The position numbers were made by a program, and so were the translations under genes. From the NCBI RefSeq assembly GCF_008365315.1, contig NZ_CP043507.1, positions 62,001-126,000 of the forward strand: a stretch of 64,000 nt of DNA. Direction: 5' to 3'. The notes beneath the pieces were generated by a model. That model was given only the letters and a program-made list of their open reading frames with translations, was not told the DNA's origin and did not search any database. The DNA comes from Acetobacter vaccinii. GTDB lineage: Bacteria > Pseudomonadota > Alphaproteobacteria > Acetobacterales > Acetobacteraceae. Below are positions 16,475 through 25,722 of the stretch, one piece after another. The number at the start of each line of letters is the position of its first letter. The stretch's first letter is position 1.

Positions 16475-17770
16475 TGGAGGGATCGAAGAACCGTTGATTG
16501 ATGTGCTTGGCGGGTAATTTCTGGCTTTTGGCGATTTGATTGACGGTTTTTGCGATGGCATCCGGTCTGCGTTTTGAGCAGATTGGGAGCTGTTACCCGC
16601 TTGATAGCTACGCTGTGGTGCTGATCCGCTGCAGGAAGAGGAAGCGGCGCATGGTGTAGACGATATTGGCCAGCCCGATCCTCATGGTGGCCCGGGTAAT
16701 ACCGACAGTTCGGATGAACAATCCCGTCTGTGATTTCTGGTCGGCAAAAACATGCTCGACACGCGAGCGGATCATGGACTTTCCTGCATTGGACCGCTGG
16801 ATATGGAGTGGCATGGGTTTGAGATGCGGCTTCTTCCTGTGAACCTTTGAGACAAAGCCATGCTTTTCCATGAAGTCTTCATTGGCTTTTGAGCGATACG
16901 CTGTATCAGCCCAGACGCTTGAGGCCGTATTGGTTTTATCCAGCAGCCCCTCTCTCAATCGCGCACCATCACTGGCGGCGGCATCCGTCGTCTTCCATTT
17001 TCGGATGAACCGAAACTTCCGATCGATGGAGACGTGGGATTTGTAGCCAAAGAACGGGATGGCAAGATCGCTGGATGGCATGGTTCCATCATCCTGCTGC
17101 TTCGCCTTCGTGAACTTCAGCGTCCATCGTGCATGCCTGTCCTTGTGCGACAGTTTGGATGGCTTGTCCTGCCAGTCTTCAGGAATACGGCCTGCTCGCA
17201 GATCCGCTTTCTCTGCGTTTGTATTGCGCTGCTTCGGAGCCGCTACGAGCGTGGCATCCAGGATCTGGCCTGACATCGGCAGATAACCAGCGCTGCGCAG
17301 GGTCGCATCAAAGCGCTCAAACAGTCTTTCAATGGCCCCCGCCTGTGTCAGGCGTTCACGGAACAGCCAGATTGTTTTGGCATCAGGCACCCGATCTGAA
17401 AGTCCCAGACCAAGGAAATGCATAAAGGAGAGGCGATCGTTGATGAGATACTCTGTCCGCTCATCAGACAAATTGTTGAGCGTCTGGATCACCAGGATCT
17501 TGAACATCAACACCGGATCAAACGGCGGTCGCCCGCCCTTGCTTCCATCTGAATAGGCCAGAGCCTTCTCCAGATCAGGGCGGAACACCTCAAAATCCAC
17601 AGTCCGGGAAAACGCTTCAAGCTGATCGCCAAGACCGCTCAAACGAGCAAGCCGCTCTTCAACATCAAAGAAACCAGGCTGTTTCATTATTCATTCATCC
17701 ACCCAATCACCACAGGAGGTATGGAATCACAGATACGCACTCAAAACCATGGAGTTTTTAGAACCCTCCA
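16475..17770 (-). mobile_element. IS5-family element, copy 2 (intact)
   Basis: 1296 bp with imperfect terminal inverted repeats starting TGGAGGG. Identical in layout to copy 1 but without its deletion, so it is the likely transposase source for the composite unit. It entered (or carried) the methylase/helicase gene at its right end, giving that gene a tail encoded by the IS end. Confidence 0.85.
16608..17687 (-). CDS. IS5-family transposase
   Basis: A 359-aa DDE transposase of the IS5 group. It starts MKQPGFFDVEERLARLSG, has the N-terminal DUF772-type domain (GRPPFDPVLMFKILVIQTLNNLSDERTEYLINDRLSFMHFLGL), the first Asp in LDATLV, the second in VWADTAYRSK, and the Glu in RSRVEHVFADQK. All catalytic positions are present. 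The start lies about 80 bases inside the element. It is probably active and able to act on copy 1 and perhaps copy 3. Confidence 0.92.
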   Translation of the reverse strand: MKQPGFFDVEERLARLSGLGDQLEAFSRTVDFEVFRPDLEKALAYSDGSKGGRPPFDPVLMFKILVIQTLNNLSDERTEYLINDRLSFMHFLGLGLSDRVPDAKTIWLFRERLTQAGAIERLFERFDATLRSAGYLPMSGQILDATLVAAPKQRNTNAEKADLRAGRIPEDWQDKPSKLSHKDRHARWTLKFTKAKQQDDGTMPSSDLAIPFFGYKSHVSIDRKFRFIRKWKTTDAAASDGARLREGLLDKTNTASSVWADTAYRSKANEDFMEKHGFVSKVHRKKPHLKPMPLHIQRSNAGKSMIRSRVEHVFADQKSQTGLFIRTVGITRATMRIGLANIVYTMRRFLFLQRISTTA

Positions 17771-19410
17771 CCTTGTCCTCGGTGAACCGCTGACGGCTGA
17801 CGGCCTCCAGCGTGATGGCAAACCCGCCGATGCGGCCCAGCGTCCACTGGCCTTCCTGCGCGCTCCTGACTGCCAGACGGAGCTGGGACAGCAGGAACGC
17901 CCCCGCCTTCTCACGCTCGCCAATCACCCCGCGTTCGCTCTCGAAGCGGAAGGCATCGCCGCGCGTGGCCACACGGGTCGCCAGATCAGCCTCGATCAGC
18001 GGGAGCCGTGCCTGCGCCCAGGCGATGTCACGCCCGGCCTGCTGGACGGCCCGGCGCACCGCGAACTGGTCGTCGTAATGGGCTGCAAAGAGGCGTTCGA
18101 GCCGCGCAAGCTCTGCTTCCAGACCGGCTTTCTGCATAAGCCGCATATCACCCGAGGCCAGTGCCTTAGCCATGGCGAACTGGTTGCCCTCACTGTCCAG
18201 ATCTTCCACGCGCCGGATGGAGCGATCACCAGACATCGCCATGGCAATGAAGCGCAGCTTGCGTTCAAGCAGCTGCCAGTTGGTGGCATCCACCGATCCT
18301 TCCTGCGCATAGGCGAAGATCCGGATTTCGGGGTTCTGGTTGCCCTGCCGCTCGATCCGCCCCTCGCGCTGGATGATGTCCGAGACCAGCCAGGGCACAT
18401 CCAGATGGTGCAGGGCCAGCAGACGCTGCTGCGCGTTGACGCCCGTGCCCATGGTCTGGGTGCTGCCGATCAGGATACGCTTGCGCCCGGCATTGAGGTC
18501 ACCAAACAGGCGCTGCTTGGCTTCGGCCTTCTTGTAATCCTGCATGAAGGCGATCTGCTCGCGTGGCACGCCCATGCGCACCAGCTCGTCCCTGACCCAC
18601 AGATAGGCGGAGAAGCCCCGGGCCCCTTCTGCCCCCACGGTGCCCAGGTCCGAGAAAATCATCTGCACGGCACCAGGCTGGGCGTAAGGCTGGCGGGTCT
18701 CGGGGTTGGTGTAACGGTTCTGCGCACTCTCTTCCCAGATGGCAAAGACGTTGCGGATCATCAGGTCGAGCTTGCTGTCTCCCCCCTCCCCTCCCTGGGC
18801 CCAGCCGACAAAGCGCAGATCAAGGGCGGCATGGCGGGCATCCCCCATGACCGAGAGCAGGATATCATCCCCCTTCTGGGGTTTACCTTTACGACGCTCG
18901 ATCGCCGTGATCCGCTCGGCCAGCGTCTTCTGGTAGGCGCGGAAGCGGGCATGCACCGGGGCCACGACGATCTGGCGGTGTCCACCGCGCACGACTGGCA
19001 GACTGACATAGCGCCGGAGATCATCCTGCTGCACCACATCGGCGAAGTCACGGTAGAGCGCCATGAGGTCGGCGACATTCACAAACTCGGTGAAGCGCGT
19101 AACCGGCTTGTAGAGACCGCTGGGCTGCAGTTCGAGTTCAGTCCGGGTCTCCCCGAAATTGGCCGCCCAGGCATCGAACTCATGCAGGCCGCGACTGCGC
19201 AGGGCATCGAGCACCATGTAACGCTGGACCGAGTAGAGCTCGCCCAATGTGTTCGTGATCGGGCTTCCAGAGGCCAGCACCAGCGCACGGCCGGGATTGA
19301 CCCGCTCCAGGTAACCGGCCTTGACGAACAGATCCCAGGCGCGCTGCGAGCCTTCCGGAGCCACGCCCTTGAGGTCGCCCTGATTGGTGGCAAAACTCAG
19401 TTTGCGGAAC
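17771..19410 (-). pseudogene. Methylase/helicase gene, 3' segment (helicase C-terminal motifs)
   Basis: Continuation of the large DarB-like methylase/helicase. The frame begins RKLSFATNQGDLKG and contains ALVLASGSPITNTLGELYS, then the SF2 helicase C-terminal motifs RILIGSTQTMGTGVNAQQR and DIIQREGRIERQGNQNPE, and a long helical tail. At 17771 it runs into IS copy 2 and ends with an IS-encoded tail (VEGSKNSMVLSAYL). The 5' side is out of frame with the middle segment and the helicase Walker A and B motifs are missing, so an internal deletion has occurred. No function is expected. Confidence 0.75.
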
Positions 19411-20366
19411 TGCTGTCGTTGCCGTTTGAATCTTTAACCGTGTCCCAGATTTTCGGGGACGCCTGCGTGAGTGCATCCTCCAGCAGCTCTCCGGCATGAC
19501 GGCGTTCCGTGCCCCAGACTGACGTTGCTTCGGCCCGCCCCAGAAAAGCCCGTTTCTCGACACTCCAGCAGGCCACCTCGGCGGTATGGCGGATGGTGGT
19601 CTCAACCCCCAGCACCTCGCGGGTGAAGGCTATGATGTCGCTCACAGGCAGCCAGGGAGCCCCCAGACGGGCCGTAATATCGGACGGCCTCAGATCCTCG
19701 GGTTGTGCCCGTTCCAGCGCTGCCGCCGTGCGGGCGAAACGCATGTCGCTCTTCGCCGCCTCGCGCGCTGCCACGAGCCTGGTGCGCACGGCCCCCGACA
19801 GCAGCTCGTCCGCCGCCACCCATACATCGCCTCCCAGGCGTGTGGCTTGAGGATCGAGATAAACAGCCTCGCCCAGTGCGGTCAGGGCGTCCTCCACGCG
19901 ACAGCCCGCCAGCTCGGCGATCAGGGGCAGATCGACACGGCCCACGTCATGCAGGCAGACGGCCAGCGCATCATGGACCGAATGGATTTCGGGTTCGACC
20001 GGCGCATGAATGACGCGCTCGGTAAACAGCGGCCCCGGCCGGGCGGTCTGGGTGGCCTCGTCATACTCCTCGATGGAGGAGACCAGCCAGACATCGGGAT
20101 TGTCATAGAACGGCTGGAGGTTGGGCCTGCGGCAGCTTTCGGTTTCCTCGCCGGTCGTCGGGTTAACCCGGACGGTGGTGTTGGTGAGATTGATCGGGCC
20201 GAACTGGCGGGTGAAGCTCTGCCAGGCCTGCCGCAGCCGATGCTGATGCCGTCCGAACGGCTGGTTGTCCATCTGGGCGCGCAGGACCGCCTTGGCCGCG
20301 TCGCGCACGGGGATCAGGGCTTCGATGATCCGGGCATGTTTCTGGAAGAGCCCCTCTTTCTGAATT
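19397..20366 (-). pseudogene. Methylase/helicase gene, middle segment
   Basis: Open frame from the IS3 insertion (QKEGLFQKHARIIEALIPVRDAAKAVLRAQ) through VWLVSSIEEYDEATQTARPGPLFTERVI and SPKIWDTVKDSNGND, then a premature stop at 19397. The sequence matches the central, non-enzymatic part of large plasmid methylase/helicase proteins. The final residues (SSSAN) come from the shifted junction with the 3' segment: the region that should carry helicase motifs I and II is gone. Confidence 0.7.
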
Positions 20367-20400
20367 GCCCCGGGTTTTGTGGAGACGTTTTTTATCTGAT

Positions 20401-21291
20401 TTAAGCGGCTAACGCATGTGATTTCTGTTGTGCGTAAAAGCGTGCCTCAGCTTCTGCTGGCGGAATGTTTCCAATGGAGGACAGGAGCCGCCGATTATTG
20501 AACCAGTCGACCCATTTAAGTGTTGCCAGCTCAACAGCGTCCCTGTTTTTCCATGGCCCTTGCCGATAGATCAGTTCGGTTTTGTAAAGTCCGTTAATGG
20601 TCTCCGCCAGGGCGTTATCATAGGAATCCCCAACACTGCCGACAGAAGCAACAAGGCCCGCTTCAGCCAGTCTTTGCGTGTAGCGAATGGACACATATTG
20701 ACAGCCGCGGTCGGAATGGTGGGTCACTTTTCCCTCAGGCCGCCTCTGGCACAGAGCCTGTTCAAGAGCATCCAGCACGAAGTCGGTATGGGCAGTGGAC
20801 GAGACGCGCCAGCCTACAATCACGCGGGCAAACACATCAATGATGAAGGCCACATAAACAAAGCCCTGCCAGGTGGAAACATACGTGAAATCCGAAACCC
20901 ACAGTCTGTTGGGGGCTGGTGCATGAAACTGTCGCTGTACCAGATCCTGTGGACAGGGCCGCGCCGGATCAGGCCGTGTGGTTCTGACACCCTTACCACG
21001 AATGACGCCTTTCAGTCCCATCCGGCGCATCAGCCGCTCTACCGTGCAGCGGGCGACATCCAGACCTTCACGTCTGAGCTGATGCCAGACCTTGCGCACT
21101 CCGTAGACGCAGAAATTATCATTCCACACTCTACGGATGTCATCGCACAGCTCTTTGTCTTTCTGGCTACGCATACAAGGATTTTTCTGTCTCGCCCGAT
21201 AAGCATAATAGGCAGATGGTGCAATCGACAGAACCCTGCAGATTGACCCGACACCATATGTCTGCCGATGCTCCTCAATGAAGCGTGTCAT
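20401..21291 (-). CDS. IS3-family transposase OrfB
   Basis: A 296-aa retroviral-integrase-type (rve) DDE protein. It starts MTRFIEEHRQTYGVGSICRVL and includes the HTH_21 region (RRVWNDNFCVYGVRKVWHQLRREG). The acidic triad is at SDFTYVSTW, HHSDRGCQYVS and ALAETINGLYK. It overlaps orfA by ATGA; in IS3 elements a -1 frameshift normally fuses the two into the active OrfAB transposase. Confidence 0.92.
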   Translation of the reverse strand: MTRFIEEHRQTYGVGSICRVLSIAPSAYYAYRARQKNPCMRSQKDKELCDDIRRVWNDNFCVYGVRKVWHQLRREGLDVARCTVERLMRRMGLKGVIRGKGVRTTRPDPARPCPQDLVQRQFHAPAPNRLWVSDFTYVSTWQGFVYVAFIIDVFARVIVGWRVSSTAHTDFVLDALEQALCQRRPEGKVTHHSDRGCQYVSIRYTQRLAEAGLVASVGSVGDSYDNALAETINGLYKTELIYRQGPWKNRDAVELATLKWVDWFNNRRLLSSIGNIPPAEAEARFYAQQKSHALAA

Positions 21292-21611
21292 GGTCTGAAG
21301 ATGCGGTCGAGCTCCGCTTGGGCAAAATATGCCGATGCCTTGCGCAGGATTTCGTTAGCCTGCCGCAATTCGCGGTTCTCTCGCTCCAGTTGCCTGATCT
21401 TCTCTTGATCTGGCAGGTCACTCACCGCAGGCGCATTGGCCCGCTCATGCATACGGGTCCATTTTGACAGCGTGTCAGGATGAATATCCAGCTTTGGCGC
21501 TATCATCATCACTGCGGACCAGCGTGATGGATGGTTCTTCTCTTCCTCCAGAACCATGCAGGCTGCACGTTCGCGAAATTCAGGCGGAAAACGCTTCGAT
21601 TTGTTGCTCAT
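21288..21611 (-). CDS. IS3-family transposase OrfA
   Basis: A 107-aa helix-turn-helix protein (FPPEFRERAACMVLEEE...HPDTLSKWTRMHER) with a C-terminal leucine-zipper-like helix (EKIRQLERENRELRQANEILRKA). It recognises the element ends. The frame ends in ATGA overlap with orfB, the standard site of the programmed frameshift. Confidence 0.9.
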   Translation of the reverse strand: MSNKSKRFPPEFRERAACMVLEEEKNHPSRWSAVMMIAPKLDIHPDTLSKWTRMHERANAPAVSDLPDQEKIRQLERENRELRQANEILRKASAYFAQAELDRIFRP

Positions 21612-21659
21612 GAATTTTTCTTACCTCACGGGTCGTTCTGTCTCCACAAAACCCGGGGC

Positions 21660-23080
21660 AATTCATTCTGCTCCCCCTTGCGGATGGGCACGTCCTGGCC
21701 TGCGCCACCAATGATCTGATGCAGGACACGGTTGTGCAGATAATAGCTGCCTTCTTTGAGGTCAGCCCCTGAAGCCGCTGTGCCCACAGACAGCCCGTCC
21801 AGTTCGGGTCGGGTAATGCGCTGCTCTGCAGGAGGCAGAAACCGGCTCTCGGGGGCAATGCGGGCCAGAGCTTCGGGCAGAGCGGTTTGAAGATCCACGC
21901 CCGCCACCGGCAGACAGCAGTAATCCAGTCCGAACTGACTACTGCCCCAGCCATGCTGGCCGAGCACCTGTGCGGGGTTATCGAGGAGATAGCGGTTGAT
22001 CCATAACGGGCTGCGCCCTTCATCACTCTCTGGCACGACAGCCGTTTCCAGCCATCCCTGGTCGCCGGGCAGATCGCCGATCATGCGCTTACGGAACACC
22101 AGCAGATCGAGCACGACCTCGGTGCCGGCGTCAGCGCTCATGGTGCCTGCGGGCAGACGCACGGCTCCCAGGAGGTCTGCCTCTTCGGCGATGTGCCGCC
22201 GGGCCCGGGGGTCACTCTTGTCCAGCGTATGGCGTGAGGTCACGAAGGCTGCAAACCCACCGGGCCGTAGGGCACCTATGGCACGGGCGATAAACCAGTC
22301 ATGCAGGCTGAAGCCCCGCAGTTCACGATGCTCGGGGACAGAGACCGTGCGATTGGAGAAGGGGGGATTACCGCTGGCCAGATCGTAGTCACTGGCCAGC
22401 GTGGCCTTCGTGAAGTCTTCCTGCCTGATCCATTGTTTAGGGAAGAGGACCCGCGCGATCCTGGCGGTCACGCTGTCCATCTCGATCCCGGTGAAAGCAA
22501 TCCGGCCGTCGAGACGCTGGGGCCGTCTGGCGATGAACTGCCCGGCCCCGCAGCCGGGTTCGAGGACGGAGCCCCCCTGGAAGCCACGGGCCATGAGCAT
22601 GTCCCACAGGGCGGTGACGATGAAATCCGGTGTGAAGTGGGCATATTGTGTGGCCCGGGCGAGGGAGGCGCGTTCTGCTGCGCTGCTGGCGTCTTCCAGA
22701 GCCTTGCCGATGTCTTCCCATCCTGCGCGATAGGTTTCTCCGGCACGGGGGAACAGGCTGTTTGCCAGGGCACTGGCCCCGAAGCCCAGATACCGGCTCA
22801 GCACGGTCTGCTCGTCCGGTGTGGCATTGCGCTCTTCGGCTTCAATAACCCGCAGGAGAGCCATGGCGGCGATATTGTCCCGGGCCCGGTCTTTCCAGGT
22901 GGTGGCCAGTCCGCGTGGGCCTGACAGGTGGAAATCGGTCTGCGGGATGACCAGAGGCTCGGGGGCAGACGGGGAGGGCAGGGGCGCGTCTTCGCCGTCG
23001 AGATCGCCCCAGAAAAGGTCTGGCGCACCACTGAGGGCCGAGGATGAGAACAGGCTGAGCTGATCACCGAAGAGGGACAT
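21660..23080 (-). pseudogene. Methylase/helicase gene, 5' segment (N6-adenine methylase domain)
   Basis: First part of a large DarB-like antirestriction or orphan methylase/helicase. The ATG at 23080 (MSLFGDQLSLFS) has GGAG 6 bases upstream and is preferred to the ATG at 23161. Motif I SVLEPGCGAGQF and motif IV SGNPPFSNR mark an N6-adenine methylase; YAHFTPDFIVTALWD precedes motif I as in related enzymes. The frame is cut at 21660 by the IS3 element. Related plasmid and phage proteins of 1500-2300 aa protect incoming DNA from restriction. Here the gene is broken at least three times, so only the methylase part might still be made. Confidence 0.75.
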
Positions 23081-23231
23081 GGAAGGCTCCGGACAAACGC
23101 CGACAGCCGCCTGCGCCGGGATCGGGCTGGCTTCAGACAGACCGACCCACCCTTTGCGCACGACGCTCAGGGCTGGTCCGGAGTGTTTTATTGTTGGTTA
23201 TTGTTTTAATTTTCGTGGGAATTTTTTGGAA

Positions 23232-23321
23232 ATTAGACATGTCTAATTAAAATTAACAGATTGATCGTCGTGACCTGAGTATGTAAACAGCACATGATAA
23301 ACAGAATTAGACATGTCTAAT
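23232..23321. promoter_or_regulatory. Twin 16-bp palindromes upstream of parA (operator or centromere candidate)
   Basis: ATTAGACATGTCTAAT occurs twice, at 23232-23247 and 23306-23321, both perfect palindromes, 74 bp apart (close to seven helical turns). The second ends 20 bases before the parA start. Their number, phasing and place suit autoregulation of the partition operon and possibly the partition site itself. Confidence 0.65.
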
Positions 23322-23341
23322 TTTATAAAGGATGTAGCTAC

Positions 23342-23989
23342 ATGACAAAGATCGTTTTGGTGTCATCCCCCAAAGGTGGCAGTGGAAAGTCGGTGGTCAC
23401 TAGGCATCTTCTGGTCGCGGCTGCTCAAGCATGCCAGAAAGTCATTGGGATAGACTTTGATCGTCAAGGGACAATCGATAAATGGGGGAAAAGACGACAC
23501 GCACTCCGATCCAAAATGCCGGAGTTTATAGATGTCCCTATTATTGGCGCGCAACTTCAGGATTGGCGTGGAGGCCTTAGCCACTCGAAAGGTTATGACC
23601 TTGCTGTAATTGACACACCACCGAGTGTGGAAGATCACATGGCTGCCATTACCGGCTTGGCACAAGCAGCAGATATTGTGGTGGTTCCTTGTGCCTGTAC
23701 ACAAGACGATGTCGACAGTATTGCCCCTTGGATAGATGTTTTAAATCAAGTCACAAATAACACCGTCGTTGTGTTGAATAGAGCTAATCGCCGTACCAAT
23801 TCATTCGCTCGGGTTCGTGGGCGGCTTATTAAAGTTGCCGATGTTATCCCTGTGGAACTACCTCAATTAGAGGATGTGCACGTGCCAAGCGGAAAGGGAC
23901 TGACTCTCCTCGATTTTACAAAGAGCCGGGGTCAAGAACCGTTTGAAGAACTTTGGGCGTTCATAAACAGGAAAATCAACAATGTCTAA
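23342..23989 (+). CDS. parA: ParA-family plasmid partition ATPase
   Basis: A 215-aa small ParA/MinD-type ATPase. It has the deviant Walker A KGGSGKS at residues 11-17 (signature lysine included), the Walker A' motif near IGIDFDRQGT, and Walker B DLAVIDTPPS near residue 95. It lacks an N-terminal DNA-binding extension, as in type Ib ParA proteins, whose operons are usually regulated by the ParB partner. It overlaps the next gene by 8 bases. Binding site AAAGGA is 9 bases upstream. Confidence 0.9.
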   Translation: MTKIVLVSSPKGGSGKSVVTRHLLVAAAQACQKVIGIDFDRQGTIDKWGKRRHALRSKMPEFIDVPIIGAQLQDWRGGLSHSKGYDLAVIDTPPSVEDHMAAITGLAQAADIVVVPCACTQDDVDSIAPWIDVLNQVTNNTVVVLNRANRRTNSFARVRGRLIKVADVIPVELPQLEDVHVPSGKGLTLLDFTKSRGQEPFEELWAFINRKINNV

Positions 23990-24689
23990 AACACACAGGG
24001 TATCACGCACGTCATTCCGATCGGTGATGGAAGAAGACGATAGTCTGAGTGTTGGTGATAACCGCGCCGAAATGTTAATAGAGCGAGTTGTCATTGATGA
24101 TAACATCATGACAACAATAGAAGACGTCTTCGCTGGCACATCAGTAGTTTCGGACTCAGTAAAAGTTTCTCGTATTCTGGCGGTTCGTGCCGAGGTCAAT
24201 CAGAATTGGAGCCAAGCTCGCGATTCATTTCTTGCGATCGGGCGTGCTCTGCTTGATTTGGAAAATGTCCTTTCAAAAGCAGAGTATATTAAATTGAGGC
24301 ATGGCTCTGAACGATTGTTTCCATTTTCTGACGCCACAGCAACGCAGTTAAGACGAATTGCCAAAGCAGTTTCGGATGGGGTGATTCCTTTGGATGCTTG
24401 CCCAGGAAGCTACGGAACCGCTTACCAGATTACTTTGTTGAACGATTATCAGCTTCGGGTGGCGAAAGAGCGTGGCCTCATTCGTCCAGATGTAACTCGT
24501 CGTGAAATTGCCTCTCTTCGAAAAGAGACTGTTATTAAGCAGGAAGTCTCTGGTCGAGTGGATGTCAATTCACTAAAGGACGAATACAGAAAACTTTTAC
24601 GGCAGCGCGAAAAACTTGAATCTGAAATGGCTTCTGTAGATTCCAAAATTCAGGATATCAGGGGACTCTTGGGGGATTTGATAGAATAA
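23982..24689 (+). CDS. Partition-operon partner (ParB-like or DUF3102-like DNA-binding protein)
   Basis: A 235-aa protein overlapping parA. The N-terminal 70 residues are polar and may be disordered. The centre (NWSQARDSFLAIGRALLDLENVLSKAEYIKLRHGSERLFPFSDATATQLRRIAKAV, described here in parts) looks like a helical DUF3102-type DNA-binding domain. The C-terminus is a coiled coil (SLKDEYRKLLRQREKLESEM). I saw no canonical ParB nuclease motif, so it is probably a centromere-binding partner binding the twin palindromes. Confidence 0.65.
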   Translation: MSKTHRVSRTSFRSVMEEDDSLSVGDNRAEMLIERVVIDDNIMTTIEDVFAGTSVVSDSVKVSRILAVRAEVNQNWSQARDSFLAIGRALLDLENVLSKAEYIKLRHGSERLFPFSDATATQLRRIAKAVSDGVIPLDACPGSYGTAYQITLLNDYQLRVAKERGLIRPDVTRREIASLRKETVIKQEVSGRVDVNSLKDEYRKLLRQREKLESEMASVDSKIQDIRGLLGDLIE

Positions 24690-24712
24690 CTGCAGCACGA
24701 TAATGGTGATGA

Positions 24713-24747
24713 CCCGCTAGAGTTCCCATATCGGGAACTCTAGCGGG
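24713..24747. repeat. Inverted pair of origin iterons between parB-like gene and rep
   Basis: CCCGCTAGAGTTCCC (24713-24727), 5-base spacer, then its exact complement (24733-24747), overlapping the end of the rep gene. The same 15-mer is the iteron of the origin. Besides Rep binding, the 15-bp arms would form a strong hairpin between two convergent genes and could limit read-through. Confidence 0.7.
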
Positions 24748-25663
24748 ATAACCCATGAATTTTAGGCGCTATAGGTGGCCTGGATGGATGTAAAATGACC
24801 CCAGTCTTTGTCACTTCGGTTTTAGCTGCTGGATAAACAGCGAGAGCTATTTTTAGGTTATCTATGAATTTCGGTCTGAAATGGTCTAAGCGCACTACTC
24901 CAGCGCCGAATTGTGCTTTTAGAGCAGACCATGTGATTGCTGTAGGCCCTTTCAATGCATGAAGTCGATATGCGAGCCAGCAGTAGATGTCTAATGCCTG
25001 ACTATGCCCATTTAATGCTCGGATGGCAGCTTCTTCGATTGGAATTGGATGTTTTTGCAGCTGATCGTAAAACAGTTCTGAAAGTTTTACCCGCTCCAGA
25101 AACTGCTGCTTACCGTTATCTTTATGATCATCTGTAAAGATGGCAGCATCCACAATATTTTGGTTTATCAGCCCGCTAGAGTTCCCGGATTGAAAATGAA
25201 AGGAAATTCTACATCTGAAAATTCGTTCAGCTTGCTCTTTGACATCTTTGATAGATTTCCCGCCTTGTGGAATACCCATCCTTTTTAGCCAGTCTCTTAG
25301 CGATTTTCCAAGTTCAATTTCTCTATTTTGCGTCTTGATAGCTTCGGTCTGTAAATAAAGCATTATTAATCGTGCTTTACTTCCGTAGGGCACGCCAACA
25401 GATACAGGGTTTGTACCACGTATTGCACGTCTTCCAGGCTCGACAATCATCACTGCTCTGTCGGTTTCAATTTGCCAGACAAGGTCATCGGCTAAGCGTT
25501 TATGAGGCAGACCTACATGAGCAAAACCACTGTATAGGAATCCAATGCCGGTATCTTCATAAGCCATGTAGTCAGCAGCAATTTCTATGATCTTACGATC
25601 TTCATCAAAGGACAGAGCCCCTTGTTTGCCATGTTCTTCTATAAGCTTGTGAATAGTCCCCAC
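24740..25663 (-). CDS. repA: Plasmid replication initiator (RepA/RPA family)
   Basis: About 307 aa. I chose the GTG at 25663 because AAAGGAG lies 7 bases upstream; the GTG at 25696 has no such signal. Residues YMAYEDTGIGFLYSGFAHVGLPHKRL, GVPYGSKARLIMLYLQTEA and LDIYCWLAYRLHAL are typical of the PF04796-type plasmid replication protein RepA. It should bind the iterons to its 5' side and start replication. An exact iteron copy lies inside the gene (25172-25186). Confidence 0.85.
   Translation of the reverse strand: MGTIHKLIEEHGKQGALSFDEDRKIIEIAADYMAYEDTGIGFLYSGFAHVGLPHKRLADDLVWQIETDRAVMIVEPGRRAIRGTNPVSVGVPYGSKARLIMLYLQTEAIKTQNREIELGKSLRDWLKRMGIPQGGKSIKDVKEQAERIFRCRISFHFQSGNSSGLINQNIVDAAIFTDDHKDNGKQQFLERVKLSELFYDQLQKHPIPIEEAAIRALNGHSQALDIYCWLAYRLHALKGPTAITWSALKAQFGAGVVRLDHFRPKFIDNLKIALAVYPAAKTEVTKTGVILHPSRPPIAPKIHGLSR
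25172..25186 (+). repeat. Exact iteron copy inside the rep gene
   Basis: CCCGCTAGAGTTCCC, identical to the origin iteron, lies within the rep coding sequence (encoding the NSSG region). It could be a Rep-binding site for handcuffing or autoregulation; chance identity of 15 bases is unlikely. Confidence 0.6.
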
Positions 25664-25722
25664 AAGAGAACTCCTTTGAGCAGGATCAGTGAACACTAGC
25701 AGTAATTCTGATCTTGAAAAGC

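Larger units (their letters stand above)
5171..17770. mobile_element. Composite transposon: two directly repeated IS5-family copies around a Type I RM locus
   Basis: Two nearly identical IS copies in the same orientation (5171-6343 and 16475-17770) bracket about 10.1 kb with a different codon style from its surroundings. Outside the left copy lies the 3' end of a minus-strand plasmid gene and outside the right copy its 5' part, so the whole unit interrupts one transcription unit. The passenger starts with the 5' end of an ICE-like small ORF, itself cut by the left copy. I could not find a matching target duplication at the outer ends (flanks ATC and CCT), so some rearrangement or deletion at the target is likely. 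Confidence 0.65.
20367..21659 (-). mobile_element. IS3-family element
   Basis: About 1293 bp bounded by inverted repeats GCCCCGGGTTTTGTGGAGAC and its exact complement (20367-20386 and 21640-21659). AATT lies on both sides (20363-20366 and 21660-21663), consistent with a 4-bp target duplication. It carries overlapping orfA and orfB on the minus strand and sits inside the methylase/helicase gene. Confidence 0.85.

Noticed and set aside
17721..19499. 592-codon plus-strand frame opposite the helicase segment
   Set aside because: Starts inside the IS end and is the antisense of a clear helicase sequence.
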